NCBI RefSeq assembly: GCF_030815865.1
Contig: NZ_JAUSXI010000001.1
Span: forward strand, 4,278,001 to 4,342,000
Direction of reading: 5' to 3'
DNA from: Arthrobacter globiformis
Lineage (GTDB): Bacteria; Actinomycetota; Actinomycetes; Actinomycetales; Micrococcaceae
DNA length: 64,000 nt
Shown: piece by piece, positions 32,799-40,380 of the stretch
Layout of the letters: each line of letters starts with the position of its first letter
Position numbering within the stretch: position 1 is the first letter of the stretch
The notes under the pieces: generated by a model
The model's input: the letters and a program-made list of their open reading frames with translations, nothing else
Told to the model about the DNA's origin: nothing
The model's database searches: none
Position numbers and translations under genes: made by a program

Positions 32799-34205
32799 AT
32801 GAACATCACCGGGCCCACCGCAGCACCCCCTGCGAAGAAGAAGCCGCTTTATAAGTCCCTTTTCTTCCAGATTCTGGTGGCAGTCGTGGCCGGCATCCTG
32901 ATCGGCCACATCTGGCCGGACATCGGTGCAGGCCTCCGGCCGCTTGGGGACGGCTTCATCCAGCTCATCAAGATGATCATCGCCCCGTTGATCTTCCTGG
33001 TGATCGTCACCGGCATCGCGGCAGTCAGCGACGTAAAGGCGGTAGGCCGGGTAGGCGTCAAGGCTCTGGCCTACTTCACGGCCGCCACCCTTTTCGCCCT
33101 CGTTTTCGGCCTTGCGGTGGGGAACCTGGTCCAGCCCGGTGCCGGCCTAAACATCGATCCGGCGTCGCTCTCCCAGGACGCCCTCAACGCCAAAACCGCC
33201 ACAGCCCCGCCCAAGGACGCGGGCGCCTTCCTTCTGGGCATCATTCCCACCAGCGTGATCGGCGCCTTTGCCAGCAACAGCCTCCTGCAGGTGCTGTGCT
33301 TCTCCGTGTTCTTCGGCGCCGCGATCGTCGTCGTCGGCCGTGAACGCTGTCTCCCCGTGATCACCCTGATGGAAACGGTGCTGGAACTGTTTTTCAAGAT
33401 CATGAGCTGGGTCATGCGGGTAGCGCCGGTGGGCGCATTCGGCGCCATGGCCTTCATCATCGGCCAGTACGGCCTCGGCTCCCTGAGTACCTATGCACTG
33501 CTGATCGCCGCCTGCTACGGTGCCGCGATCATCTTCATCGGCCTGCTGTTCGTGGTGGCCTGGGTGTACCCGCGGGTGCCGCTGTGGCAGTTCTTGAAGT
33601 ACACCCGGGAGGAATTTCTTCTCGCCCTGGGGACCGCGTCCACCGAATCCGTGCTGCCCCGCATCATGACCAAGCTGACGAATGCCGGCTGCTCCCGGGC
33701 CACCACCGGCTTGGTGGTCCCCACCGGTTACTCCTTCAATCTGGACGGCGCGGCCCTGTATCTGTCCATCTCGCTGCTGTTCCTGGCGCAGGCCTTCGGC
33801 TACAACCTGGATCTTGGCCAGCAGCTCGCCGCCCTGGGTGTCCTCATGCTGACCTCCAAGGGCATGGCCGGCGTGCCCGGGTCCGCATTCCTGGCGCTCT
33901 CCGCCACCGCCGGTGCCCTGGGGATCTTCCCGGTAGCCGGCGTCGCGCTGCTCCTCGGCGCCGACCGGCTCATGGACTCCATGCGGGTGGTGGTGAACCT
34001 GCTGGGCAACTGTGTCGCCACGTTCGTGGTGGCCAGGTGGGAGGGCCAGTTCGACCGCGCCGCCATGCTGCGCGCCTTTGCCGGCGAGATGACGACGGCG
34101 GATGCTGGGCCGGAGTCAATTGGCGCCGGAGTGCCGGGTAGGCCAGCGGCGGGGACCGACGTCGAACTTTCGTCTGCTGCCGCTACGCCCGCAGCCGTGC
34201 GATAG
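32799..34205 (+). CDS. dctA: Dicarboxylate/cation symporter (DAACS family)
   Basis: A 468-residue secondary transporter for C4-dicarboxylates such as succinate, malate or fumarate, coupled to cations. The family signatures are clear: LIKMIIAPLIFLVIVTGIAA in helix 2-3, the re-entrant loop LGTASTESVLPRIM, the substrate motif VPTGYSFNLDGAALY in helix 7, and LTSKGMAGVPGSAFLAL in the second re-entrant loop. The Asp of helix 8 region is in LLGADRLMDSMRVVVNLLGN. The length fits DctA. The C-terminal 30 residues are Ala/Gly-rich and disordered. Paralogues for glutamate share the fold, so the substrate is probable, not proven. Confidence 0.92.
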   Translation: MNITGPTAAPPAKKKPLYKSLFFQILVAVVAGILIGHIWPDIGAGLRPLGDGFIQLIKMIIAPLIFLVIVTGIAAVSDVKAVGRVGVKALAYFTAATLFALVFGLAVGNLVQPGAGLNIDPASLSQDALNAKTATAPPKDAGAFLLGIIPTSVIGAFASNSLLQVLCFSVFFGAAIVVVGRERCLPVITLMETVLELFFKIMSWVMRVAPVGAFGAMAFIIGQYGLGSLSTYALLIAACYGAAIIFIGLLFVVAWVYPRVPLWQFLKYTREEFLLALGTASTESVLPRIMTKLTNAGCSRATTGLVVPTGYSFNLDGAALYLSISLLFLAQAFGYNLDLGQQLAALGVLMLTSKGMAGVPGSAFLALSATAGALGIFPVAGVALLLGADRLMDSMRVVVNLLGNCVATFVVARWEGQFDRAAMLRAFAGEMTTADAGPESIGAGVPGRPAAGTDVELSSAAATPAAVR

Positions 34206-34371
34206 CGGCCTGCTCCCTGTCGTGCCAGTGCAATTTCGTCCCCGGTCATCGCTGCGAATCATAGACCAGGCGCCCTTGCACGGGTAGGCGGCCATGGGCG
34301 AAGACGTCGCCAGGGTGAACAGCGCGAGGATTCCGACGGCGGCGAGCCGCTCCAGAGGGCCGCAAGGCCCC

Positions 34372-34455
34372 CAAAGTGAGGAAGCGTTGGGAGTTCGACG
34401 ACGAAACCTGAGGGAGCGTTGGAAAAAACCCGACGAAAGCTGAGGGAGCGTTGGA
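34372..34455 (+). repeat. Dispersed intergenic repeat, three units
   Basis: Three plus-strand units are visible: gtgaggaagcgttggga, cgacgaaacctgagggagcg and cgacgaaagctgagggagcg, spaced about 33-37 nt. They follow dctA and precede a terminator hairpin of the opposite strand. Confidence 0.7.
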
Positions 34456-34460
34456 TACGC

Positions 34461-34495
34461 AAGGGCCCGGCTGCGCTTAGCGCGGCCGGGCCCTT
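34461..34495 (-). terminator. 11-bp hairpin AAGGGCCCGGC/GCCGGGCCCTT
   Basis: A perfect stem of 11 bp (34461-34471 and 34485-34495) with a 13-nt loop, 30 nt beyond the stop of the small minus-strand gene at 34526. It may serve both strands. Confidence 0.7.
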
Positions 34496-34525
34496 CACGT
34501 ATTGAACTATGGAATTGGTGCGTCG

Positions 34526-34732
34526 TTACGCGCGGTGGGTGGCGTCGGACTTCTCCTGCTCGCCGCCGTCCACAGAAGCGTGGTGATGATGGCCGGGGTG
34601 GTGCTCCTCGTACTCGATCTCCAGCTCGTCGGCAGAGGTGAGGCCGTTGGGCAGGTCCACGGTGTGGCGGGGGCCGGTGTAGGTGTGCTTGACCCGGAGG
34701 GCGCCCCCCGGCCGGACCCGGTTGGGCGCCAA
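34526..34732 (-). CDS. Small His-rich hydrophilic protein, unknown
   Basis: A 68-residue protein beginning MAPNRVRPGGALRVKHTYTG and containing LTSADELEIEYEEHHPGHHH followed by HASVDGG. The cluster of six His in nine residues could bind a metal. The TTG start is supported by AGAAGG 6 nt upstream, and a terminator hairpin follows. There is no signal peptide or membrane span. I do not recognise the family. Confidence 0.55.
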   Translation of the reverse strand: MAPNRVRPGGALRVKHTYTGPRHTVDLPNGLTSADELEIEYEEHHPGHHHHASVDGGEQEKSDATHRA

Positions 34733-34850
34733 GAAAGACCTTCTCGCTGGCAGAGGACGCCATTTCCAAATTCGAAACCAGAGTTCGAAAGTTCTCTAAA
34801 TCAGAACCGCCGTCGCGTCGAGGCAACACCAAGCCTGAGGGGGCAGCGCT

Positions 34851-35282
34851 ATGAATCGTTACTCAGTTCCGCTGATTACAGCCGTACTGGGCGGGTTGCT
34901 TCTCACCGGTTGCTCGGCCCCATCAGAACTCAAGGCACTCGACCGCCCGGCGACGGCGGAAGACCGGCTCCCGGACGGAGTCGAGGTCAGCGATGTCGAG
35001 AATCCGGAAAATGTCCGCCTGCTCGCGGTTGATGACGGGGTCAAGTACTTCGCCGTAAGAAAGCAAGAATCCCATGCGGCATGCCTGATAGTTGTTCCGA
35101 CCGCCACTCCCCCGATGTGGGGATCGAGTTGCTCGAGCCCGGTGACCGACGGCGAGATCGTCAAGGTCGATGTCCGCGGCGCCGGGTCCACCATGCTCGT
35201 CACCGACGGCTACGACACGAACCAACTGCAATCAGAGGGCTGGAAAAAGGTCCACGACAACCTGCTCGTCGCCCGCGGCTAG
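34851..35282 (+). CDS. Small lipoprotein, unknown
   Basis: A 143-residue lipoprotein with lipobox LLTGC (Cys at about residue 21). The mature part (RPATAEDRLPDGVEV, VRLLAVDDGVKYFAVRKQES, ACLIVVPTATPPMWGSSCSS) resembles the domain of the lipoprotein encoded convergently at 35385-35843: both have a segment exporting two Cys and a strand pattern C-x-V-V. They may be distant relatives. The function is not known. Confidence 0.75.
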   Translation: MNRYSVPLITAVLGGLLLTGCSAPSELKALDRPATAEDRLPDGVEVSDVENPENVRLLAVDDGVKYFAVRKQESHAACLIVVPTATPPMWGSSCSSPVTDGEIVKVDVRGAGSTMLVTDGYDTNQLQSEGWKKVHDNLLVARG

Positions 35283-35283
35283 C

Positions 35284-35360
35284 CCGGCCAGGACGCTCCC
35301 TCAGATCCTGCCGCTTCCACCCTGACGCCCCCTCACATCCTGCCGCTTCCCTCTGGACGG
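35284..35360 (-). repeat. Dispersed intergenic repeat, two units
   Basis: On the minus strand the units read AGCGGCAGGATGTGAGGGGG and AGCGGCAGGATCTGAGGGAG. They lie between two convergent lipoprotein genes. Confidence 0.65.
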
Positions 35361-35384
35361 GTCCCGTCGGATTCTGAATGAGCG

Positions 35385-35843
35385 CTATGGATTGACTGTG
35401 GCTCTCACTACCGAGAAGAGCCTGGCGTAGTTCGGGCACACGCTCAATTTCTCATCAGCCGGAACACGCGCACCGTCCAGTGCCACGTTCTCCCCCTCGG
35501 ACAGGGATGAACCATCCGGCAGAGCAAGTGATTCGCCCCTGAAAGCAGTGCCTTCCGGGAAGACCAGCGTTGTCGTTTCTCCGTCGCGAGTGCGCACCAC
35601 GATGCATCCGGCCACGTCCGCCGCCAGGCTGCCGATGAGCTGGCCGCTTTCCTCGGGAGCGGACGAGACTCCGGCGTGCACCACGGCCTTCTTACCTCCG
35701 GCACTTTGCACCACCGCCGTCGGCATTTCCTGCTGAACTGACGGCTCGGCGGACGCGGCTGCGGGTTCCTCCTGCGGCGCCGAACATCCAGCAAGCAAAA
35801 GCGCGATCGCCGCCGCAAGACCGAAGGCAGCCCGGTGCACCAT
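35385..35843 (-). CDS. Lipoprotein, unknown
   Basis: A 152-residue lipoprotein (lipobox LLAGC, Cys at about residue 20) with a Glu/Ala-rich linker and a C-terminal domain containing GCIVVRTRDGETTTLVFPEG and SVCPNYARLFS. The ATG at 35843 is chosen because AAGGGGG lies 6 nt upstream; the open frame to 35900 lacks a site. The stretch LVFPEGTAFRGESLALPDG could be a small beta domain. It converges on another lipoprotein gene. Confidence 0.75.
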   Translation of the reverse strand: MVHRAAFGLAAAIALLLAGCSAPQEEPAAASAEPSVQQEMPTAVVQSAGGKKAVVHAGVSSAPEESGQLIGSLAADVAGCIVVRTRDGETTTLVFPEGTAFRGESLALPDGSSLSEGENVALDGARVPADEKLSVCPNYARLFSVVRATVNP

Positions 35844-36000
35844 CGCTGCCCCCTTAAGATTCGACGCCGATCCCTGGCCCCCAGCATAGGATACGGGCAA
35901 CGGCCGCTCGTCAGCCGCCGCCGGCTTAAGTGCGAAAAACCTTCCCCCGGAGGCCGTCGCCGAATACCGTAATGCCTGACGACCCTATTTGGAGGCACCG

Positions 36001-36552
36001 ATGCGCAAAGTGACCGCCGGACTGTTCCACTCCGTGGACGGCGTAGTGCAGGACCCGTTCAAGTTCCAGTTCGACAGCTTTGATGAGGACCTTGGCAAGG
36101 GACTGACCAAGATGATCAACACAGTGGACACGGTCGTCCTCGGGCGGGTCAGCTATCAGGAATGGGCGGGCTACTGGCCGAACGCTTCCCGGGACGAGGA
36201 CTTCGCCGCGTTCATCAACCCGGTGGAAAAGTTCGTCGTATCGCGCACCCTGTCGGAGCCGCTGGAATGGGAAAACTCGCACCTGATCGAGGCACCGCTG
36301 GAGGAGTTCGTATCAGATCTTAAAAAGCGCGACGGCGGCGAGATCGCCGTATGTGGCAGCATTTCAGTCACGCGACAATTGCTGTTCGCCGGCCTCCTCG
36401 ATGAGTTGACCCTCATGACGCATCCAGTCGTGGCCGGCAGCGGGCGGCGGCTGTTCGAGGACGGCGACCCGCTGACCAGGCTGGAACTCAAGGACCAGTA
36501 CAGGACCAGCAAAGGCAACGTCGTCAGTACGTACATCCGTCGCACCGACTGA
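36001..36552 (+). CDS. Dihydrofolate reductase-like (RibD C-terminal domain) protein
   Basis: A 183-residue protein of the RibD_C/DHFR-like family: MRKVTAGLFHSVDGVVQDPF at the start, VVLGRVSYQEWAGYWP in the nucleotide-binding part, IAVCGSISVTRQLLFAGLLDEL and HPVVAGSGRRLFEDG towards the end. Members reduce small heterocycles with NADPH or have unknown substrates; this is not a true folate DHFR. The ATG at 36001 has GGAGG at the right distance. A second member of the family is encoded at 56030. Confidence 0.88.
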   Translation: MRKVTAGLFHSVDGVVQDPFKFQFDSFDEDLGKGLTKMINTVDTVVLGRVSYQEWAGYWPNASRDEDFAAFINPVEKFVVSRTLSEPLEWENSHLIEAPLEEFVSDLKKRDGGEIAVCGSISVTRQLLFAGLLDELTLMTHPVVAGSGRRLFEDGDPLTRLELKDQYRTSKGNVVSTYIRRTD

Positions 36553-36587
36553 CGCTTGGACGCCTCCTGCTGCCGGCACCGGCACGG

Positions 36588-37148
36588 TCAGGTTCGGAGC
36601 GTCTTGAGTGCGGTGGACCAGGAGATGAGCTGGTCGAGCAGCGGCTTCAAAGCCTCTTCAGCATCATCGCTCGGCGTGAAGACGGTGTAGTTCTCGAACT
36701 CTGACGCGAAAGGCAGTGCCACCTGGGCCCGGACGCCAGCCATTTGCAGTTCGGCCGTGATCAGGCGGAGATTTTCGACGGCCCGCACTCCCCCGGCACT
36801 TCCGTAGCTGACAAATCCCGCGGCCTTGTTGTTCCACTCTGCGTATAGGAAATCCAGCGCGTTCTTCAGGGCACCGGGAACGGAGTGGTTGTATTCGGCG
36901 GTCACAAAGATGAATCCGTCGAAGCGCGAAATCACCTCCGCCCACACCTTCGTGTGTTCGTGTGCGTACTGACCCATCGAAGGCGGTACGGGCTCATCCA
37001 GCAGCGGAAGGTCGTAGTCCGCCAGATCAAGCAACTCGAAGTCCGCGCCTCCCCGGGCACTGGCCCGGGAGTACACCCACTCCGCCACCTGCCGGCTGCG
37101 GCGCTGCGGACGCGTACTCCCGATGACCACCGCTATCTTCACCATCAT
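36588..37148 (-). CDS. NADPH-dependent FMN reductase (flavodoxin fold)
   Basis: A 186-residue flavoprotein. The FMN phosphate loop is IAVVIGSTRPQRRSRQVAEW, the second flavin loop is FVTAEYNHSVPGALKNALDF, and the third is GFVSYGSAGGVRAVENLR; this is the NAD(P)H:FMN reductase/azoreductase pattern. The start at 37148 is chosen because AAGGGG lies 5 nt upstream, although the frame stays open for another 180 codons through repeat DNA. It is monocistronic, and its physiological acceptor is not known. Confidence 0.9.
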   Translation of the reverse strand: MMVKIAVVIGSTRPQRRSRQVAEWVYSRASARGGADFELLDLADYDLPLLDEPVPPSMGQYAHEHTKVWAEVISRFDGFIFVTAEYNHSVPGALKNALDFLYAEWNNKAAGFVSYGSAGGVRAVENLRLITAELQMAGVRAQVALPFASEFENYTVFTPSDDAEEALKPLLDQLISWSTALKTLRT

Positions 37149-37227
37149 TCGATCCCCTTCATTGCGGTGATTCCTTGATACAGCGGCGGAGGCCGGGAAG
37201 CCATAGCCAGGATCTTCACCTGCAGCA

Positions 37228-37345
37228 ACGACTGAGGAAGCGTTCGGGAAAAACCTGCAGGACGTGAGGAAGCGTTCGGGAAAAACCTGCGGACGTGAGG
37301 AAGCGTCAGGGAAAAGACGCCCAAAAGTGAGGGAGCGTTTCATCT
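37228..37345 (+). repeat. Dispersed intergenic repeat, four units
   Basis: The units are ctgaggaagcgttcgggaaa, gtgaggaagcgttcgggaaa, gtgaggaagcgtcagggaaa and gtgagggagcgttt, spaced 30-37 nt. This is the longest array of the repeat in the window. Confidence 0.75.
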
Positions 37346-37372
37346 CGACGTGCCCGCATCGCGGCTTGCGTC

Positions 37373-37385
37373 GCAACGTCGTTGC
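37373..37385. promoter_or_regulatory. Distal GCAAC-N3-GTTGC operator candidate
   Basis: A perfect 5+3+5 palindrome GCAAC-gtc-GTTGC. The same half-sites with the same spacing recur at 37506-37518, next to the promoter of the transporter gene. It is probably the second operator of the same regulator, for which the IclR protein encoded at 40381 is the natural candidate. Confidence 0.5.
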
Positions 37386-37473
37386 AGCTAAAGCAACGCC
37401 CTCGCGCGCGGTCAAGAGCACAATTCGGCGCCCGACTTGACGGTCCTCGCGAGAAACAGGAGTAAACCGCCTA

Positions 37474-37518
37474 TTGACGGTGAGCTGGGTCACGCCTATC
37501 CTGGTGCAACAGTGTTGC
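37474..37518 (+). promoter_or_regulatory. Promoter and operator of the creatine module
   Basis: -35 TTGACG (37474-37479), a 17-nt spacer and -10 TATCCT (37497-37502) form a good vegetative promoter. The spacer carries GTGA-N6-TCAC (37480-37493), and GCAAC-agt-GTTGC (37506-37518, in the longer palindrome TGCAACAGTGTTGCA) covers the expected start of transcription. This layout suits repression or activation by the IclR regulator downstream; the link to that protein is inference. Confidence 0.55.
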
Positions 37519-37554
37519 AACAGAAGCAACCCCAAAGTTCTCATTGGTGGACAC

Positions 37555-38916
37555 ATGGAACACCCGATAACCCAATCGGCCGGAGCAGCAAAGTCGCTGA
37601 GCTCCCAGCCCGCAAAAGAAGCACCCCACACCGGCGACGAAGTCAGCAAGGACACCCGACGCCGGGTCATCACCGCGAGCTTCATCGGCAACTTCGTCGA
37701 ATGGTTCGACTACGCCGTCTACGGCTACCTGGCCGGCATCATTTCCACGGTCTTCTTCCCTGAAGCAGACCGCCAGACAGCACTCCTGGCAACCTTCGGC
37801 GTCTTCGCCATCTCCTTCTTTGTCCGCCCCCTGGGCGGCTTCTTCTGGGGCCACATCGGCGACCGGCTGGGACGGCGGAAAGCACTGTCGCTTTCGATCG
37901 TCATCATGTCCGTGGCCACTTTCTGCATTGCCCTGATCCCCGGCTACGGCACCATCGGCCTTCTGGCGCCGGTGCTGCTCCTGCTGGTCCGCGTCGTTCA
38001 GGGATTCTCCGCATCCGGCGAGTACGCCGGCGCCTCCGCCTTCCTGGTGGAGTACGCACCGGCACATCGGCGCGGACTCTATGCCGCCGTCGTACCCGCA
38101 AGCACCGCGGCGGGCCTGCTCCTGGGCAGCCTGCTGGCCGCGCTCCTTACGAGCGTCCTCAGCGAATCCCAGCTGCACGACTGGGGATGGCGACTGCCGT
38201 TCCTGCTCGCGGCGCCCATGGGCCTGATCGGCCGGTACATCCGCACCAAGCTCGAGGACACCCCCGCCTTCCGCGCCCTCGCGCAGGAGGACCACGGCAC
38301 CAAAAAGCCCGCCCGGGACATGTTCCGGAACAACCGGAGGCAGCTGATCATCGCCACCGGCGCGGTGCTGCTGAACGCCGTCGGCTTCTACGTCATCCTC
38401 AGCTACATGCCCACCTACCTCTCCGAGGAACTGGGCTTCGGAGCCGGGGAATCGTTCCTGGCCACCACCATCGCCCTGGCCAGCTACATCGGCTTCATCT
38501 TCCTCACGGGCATCGCGTCGGACAAGTTCGGCCGCAAGAGGATGCTGATCACCGCGTCCGTGCTGTTCATGCTGCTGACTGTGCCGGCGTTCATGCTCCT
38601 GAATACGGGCAACTTCCTGGTGATCGTGCTGGTCCAGATACTCCTGGGCGGCATGCTCACCCTCAACGACGGCACCCTACCCAGCTTCCTGGCCGAACTC
38701 TTCCCCACGAAGACCCGGTACAGCGGCTTCGCCGTCAGCTTCAACCTCTCCAACGCCCTGTTCGGCGGCACCGCCCCGTTCATGGCCACGCTCCTCATCG
38801 GCCTCACGCACAACAATCTGGCCCCCGGCTGGTACCTCGTGGCCGCCTCACTGGTTTCCCTCATCGCAGTCCTGTTTGCCGTGGAGACTTCCAAGAAGCC
38901 CCTGCAGCAGCACTGA
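37555..38916 (+). CDS. MFS transporter, metabolite:H+ symporter (MHS) type
   Basis: A 453-residue 12-helix carrier of the metabolite:proton symporter group (relatives carry proline/betaine, shikimate, citrate). Typical features are FIGNFVEWFDYAVYGYLAG at the start, FFVRPLGGFFWGHIGDRLGR in loop 2-3, VRVVQGFSASGEYAGASAFL in helix 4, and SDKFGRKRMLITA in the second half. The ATG at 37555 follows GGTGGA; an upstream extension would run through the promoter. A creatinase gene follows after 35 nt, so creatine or a related guanidino compound is the likely cargo. That assignment rests on context. Confidence 0.9.
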   Translation: MEHPITQSAGAAKSLSSQPAKEAPHTGDEVSKDTRRRVITASFIGNFVEWFDYAVYGYLAGIISTVFFPEADRQTALLATFGVFAISFFVRPLGGFFWGHIGDRLGRRKALSLSIVIMSVATFCIALIPGYGTIGLLAPVLLLLVRVVQGFSASGEYAGASAFLVEYAPAHRRGLYAAVVPASTAAGLLLGSLLAALLTSVLSESQLHDWGWRLPFLLAAPMGLIGRYIRTKLEDTPAFRALAQEDHGTKKPARDMFRNNRRQLIIATGAVLLNAVGFYVILSYMPTYLSEELGFGAGESFLATTIALASYIGFIFLTGIASDKFGRKRMLITASVLFMLLTVPAFMLLNTGNFLVIVLVQILLGGMLTLNDGTLPSFLAELFPTKTRYSGFAVSFNLSNALFGGTAPFMATLLIGLTHNNLAPGWYLVAASLVSLIAVLFAVETSKKPLQQH

Positions 38917-38951
38917 CAACACCCACCCGAGAAAGAAAAGGAAAGAACAGA

Positions 38952-40208
38952 ATGACCATTACCGAGAATGAAGCTGTCAACGACGTCGCCAAGCTCGAGC
39001 GCCTCAAGGTCCTTAACAACGGCGAGAAGGTCTCGCTGACCTTCTCTGACGCCGAGTTCGAGCGCCGCATCGCAGGCCTGCGCAGCATCATGGCAGAGAA
39101 GAACCTGGACGCCGTCGTCCTGACCAGCTACCACTCGATCAAGTACTACTCCGACTTCCTGTTCACCTACTTCGGCCGCTCCTACGCCATGGTGGTCGCC
39201 AAGGAGGACACGGTCACGGTCACCGCAAATATCGACGCGGGGATGCCCTGGCGCCGCAGCTACGGCGAGAACCTGGTGTACACGGACTGGCGTCGGGACA
39301 ACTACATCCACGCCATCCAGGAAATCCTGCGCACCCGCGGCATCAGCGTCCGCCGGCTCGGCGTCGAGGACGACTCCCTGCCGCTGGACAACCGCAACAA
39401 GATCCAGGCCGCGTTCGGATCCGCCACCCTGGTGGACGTCGCACAGGCCGCGATGCGCCAGCGCATGATCAAGTCCGCCGAGGAAATCGAGGTCATCAAG
39501 CACGGCGCCCGGATCGGCGACCTCGGCGGCGAGGCCATCCGCAACGCCATCACCGCCGGCATCACCGAGTACGAGGTGGCGCTCATCGGCACCGAGGCCA
39601 TGGTGCACGAGATCGCCCGCACGTTCCCCAACTCGGAGATCCGCGACACCTGGGTCTGGTTCCAGTCCGGCATCAACACCGACGGCGCGCACAACTGGGC
39701 CACCACGCGGAAGATCCAGGAACACGACATCCTGAGCCTGAACTGCTTCCCCATGACCTCCGGCTACTACACGGCTCTGGAGCGGACGCTGTTCTACGGC
39801 GAACCGGATGCCCGTTCGCTCGACCTGTGGAACATCAACGTCGAGGTCCACCGGCGCGGCCTGGAACTCATCAAGCCCGGCGCCGTCTGCAAGGACATCG
39901 CCGCCGAGCTCAACGAGATCTACGTCTCGCACGGCCTGCTCGCCAACCGCACCTTCGGCTACGGCCACTCCTTCGGCGTCCTCAGCCACTACTACGGCCG
40001 CGAAGCCGGACTTGAGCTCCGCGAGGACATCGACACCGTCCTCGAACCCGGCATGGTGGTCTCCATGGAACCGATGATCACGGTCCTGGACGGCCAGCCC
40101 GGCGCCGGCGGCTACCGCGAGCACGACATCCTGGTGGTGGGCGAGGACGGCGCCGAGAACATCACCAAGTTCCCGTTCGGCCCTGAGCACAACATCATCG
40201 GCGCCTAA
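38952..40208 (+). CDS. Creatinase (creatine amidinohydrolase)
   Basis: A 418-residue enzyme hydrolysing creatine to sarcosine and urea. It matches known bacterial creatinases along its whole length: TSYHSIKYYSDFLFTYFGRS, NIDAGMPWRRSYGENLVYTDW, WFQSGINTDGAHNWATTRK, LNCFPMTSGYYTALERTL, FGYGHSFGVLSHYYGREAGL and MVVSMEPMITV. It has the pita-bread (M24) fold but, as in creatinases, not the full metal-ligand set of aminopeptidases; the catalytic His is the one in GYGHSFG. The length is about 10 residues above the usual owing to the N terminus. It lies between its probable transporter and an IclR regulator. Confidence 0.93.
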   Translation: MTITENEAVNDVAKLERLKVLNNGEKVSLTFSDAEFERRIAGLRSIMAEKNLDAVVLTSYHSIKYYSDFLFTYFGRSYAMVVAKEDTVTVTANIDAGMPWRRSYGENLVYTDWRRDNYIHAIQEILRTRGISVRRLGVEDDSLPLDNRNKIQAAFGSATLVDVAQAAMRQRMIKSAEEIEVIKHGARIGDLGGEAIRNAITAGITEYEVALIGTEAMVHEIARTFPNSEIRDTWVWFQSGINTDGAHNWATTRKIQEHDILSLNCFPMTSGYYTALERTLFYGEPDARSLDLWNINVEVHRRGLELIKPGAVCKDIAAELNEIYVSHGLLANRTFGYGHSFGVLSHYYGREAGLELREDIDTVLEPGMVVSMEPMITVLDGQPGAGGYREHDILVVGEDGAENITKFPFGPEHNIIGA

Positions 40209-40222
40209 CACCTGGGTAACTG

Positions 40223-40319
40223 GGGCATGCCCTCCCCCGCCGTCCGTTGTCAGCAAGGCTTTTGTTTTAGCAGCCTTGGGTTAAGTACGACGACGGCGGA
40301 CGGCCGGGAGGGCATGCCC
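40223..40319. terminator. Large composite hairpin after the creatinase gene
   Basis: The outer arms GGGCATGCCCTCCC (40223-40236) and GGGAGGGCATGCCC (40306-40319) are perfectly complementary. The adjoining CCGCCGTCCG/CGGACGG segments extend the pairing, and an inner stem CAAGGCT/AGCCTTG (40254-40260 and 40272-40278) encloses a T-rich loop. It separates the creatine genes from the regulator gene and probably acts as a terminator. Confidence 0.65.
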
Positions 40320-40380
40320 GCCCCGCTTCCGCATGGCAATAAGAGCGGACGCACGACAGCGAAGAAATATAGTGAACACC

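Larger units (their letters stand above)
37149..37554. other. Divergent intergenic region with repeats and the MFS promoter
   Basis: The 406 nt between the flavin reductase and the MFS gene hold four repeat units (37228-37345), two GCAAC-N3-GTTGC palindromes and a well-formed promoter (separate entries). There is no coding region. Confidence 0.6.

Noticed and set aside
34259..34498. Minus-strand frame with a hydrophobic stretch (AAVGILALFTLATS) after dctA
   Set aside because: It has no start codon near the hydrophobic part and runs through repeat units; it is probably chance or a lost gene.
36588..37691. Flavin reductase extended to 367 residues
   Set aside because: The extension runs through intergenic repeats and into the divergent MFS gene; the start at 37148 has a good ribosome site and the normal flavodoxin N terminus.
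38187..40208. Creatinase extended upstream to 673 residues
   Set aside because: The extra N-terminal part is a shadow of the MFS gene; the true start at 38952 aligns with known creatinases.
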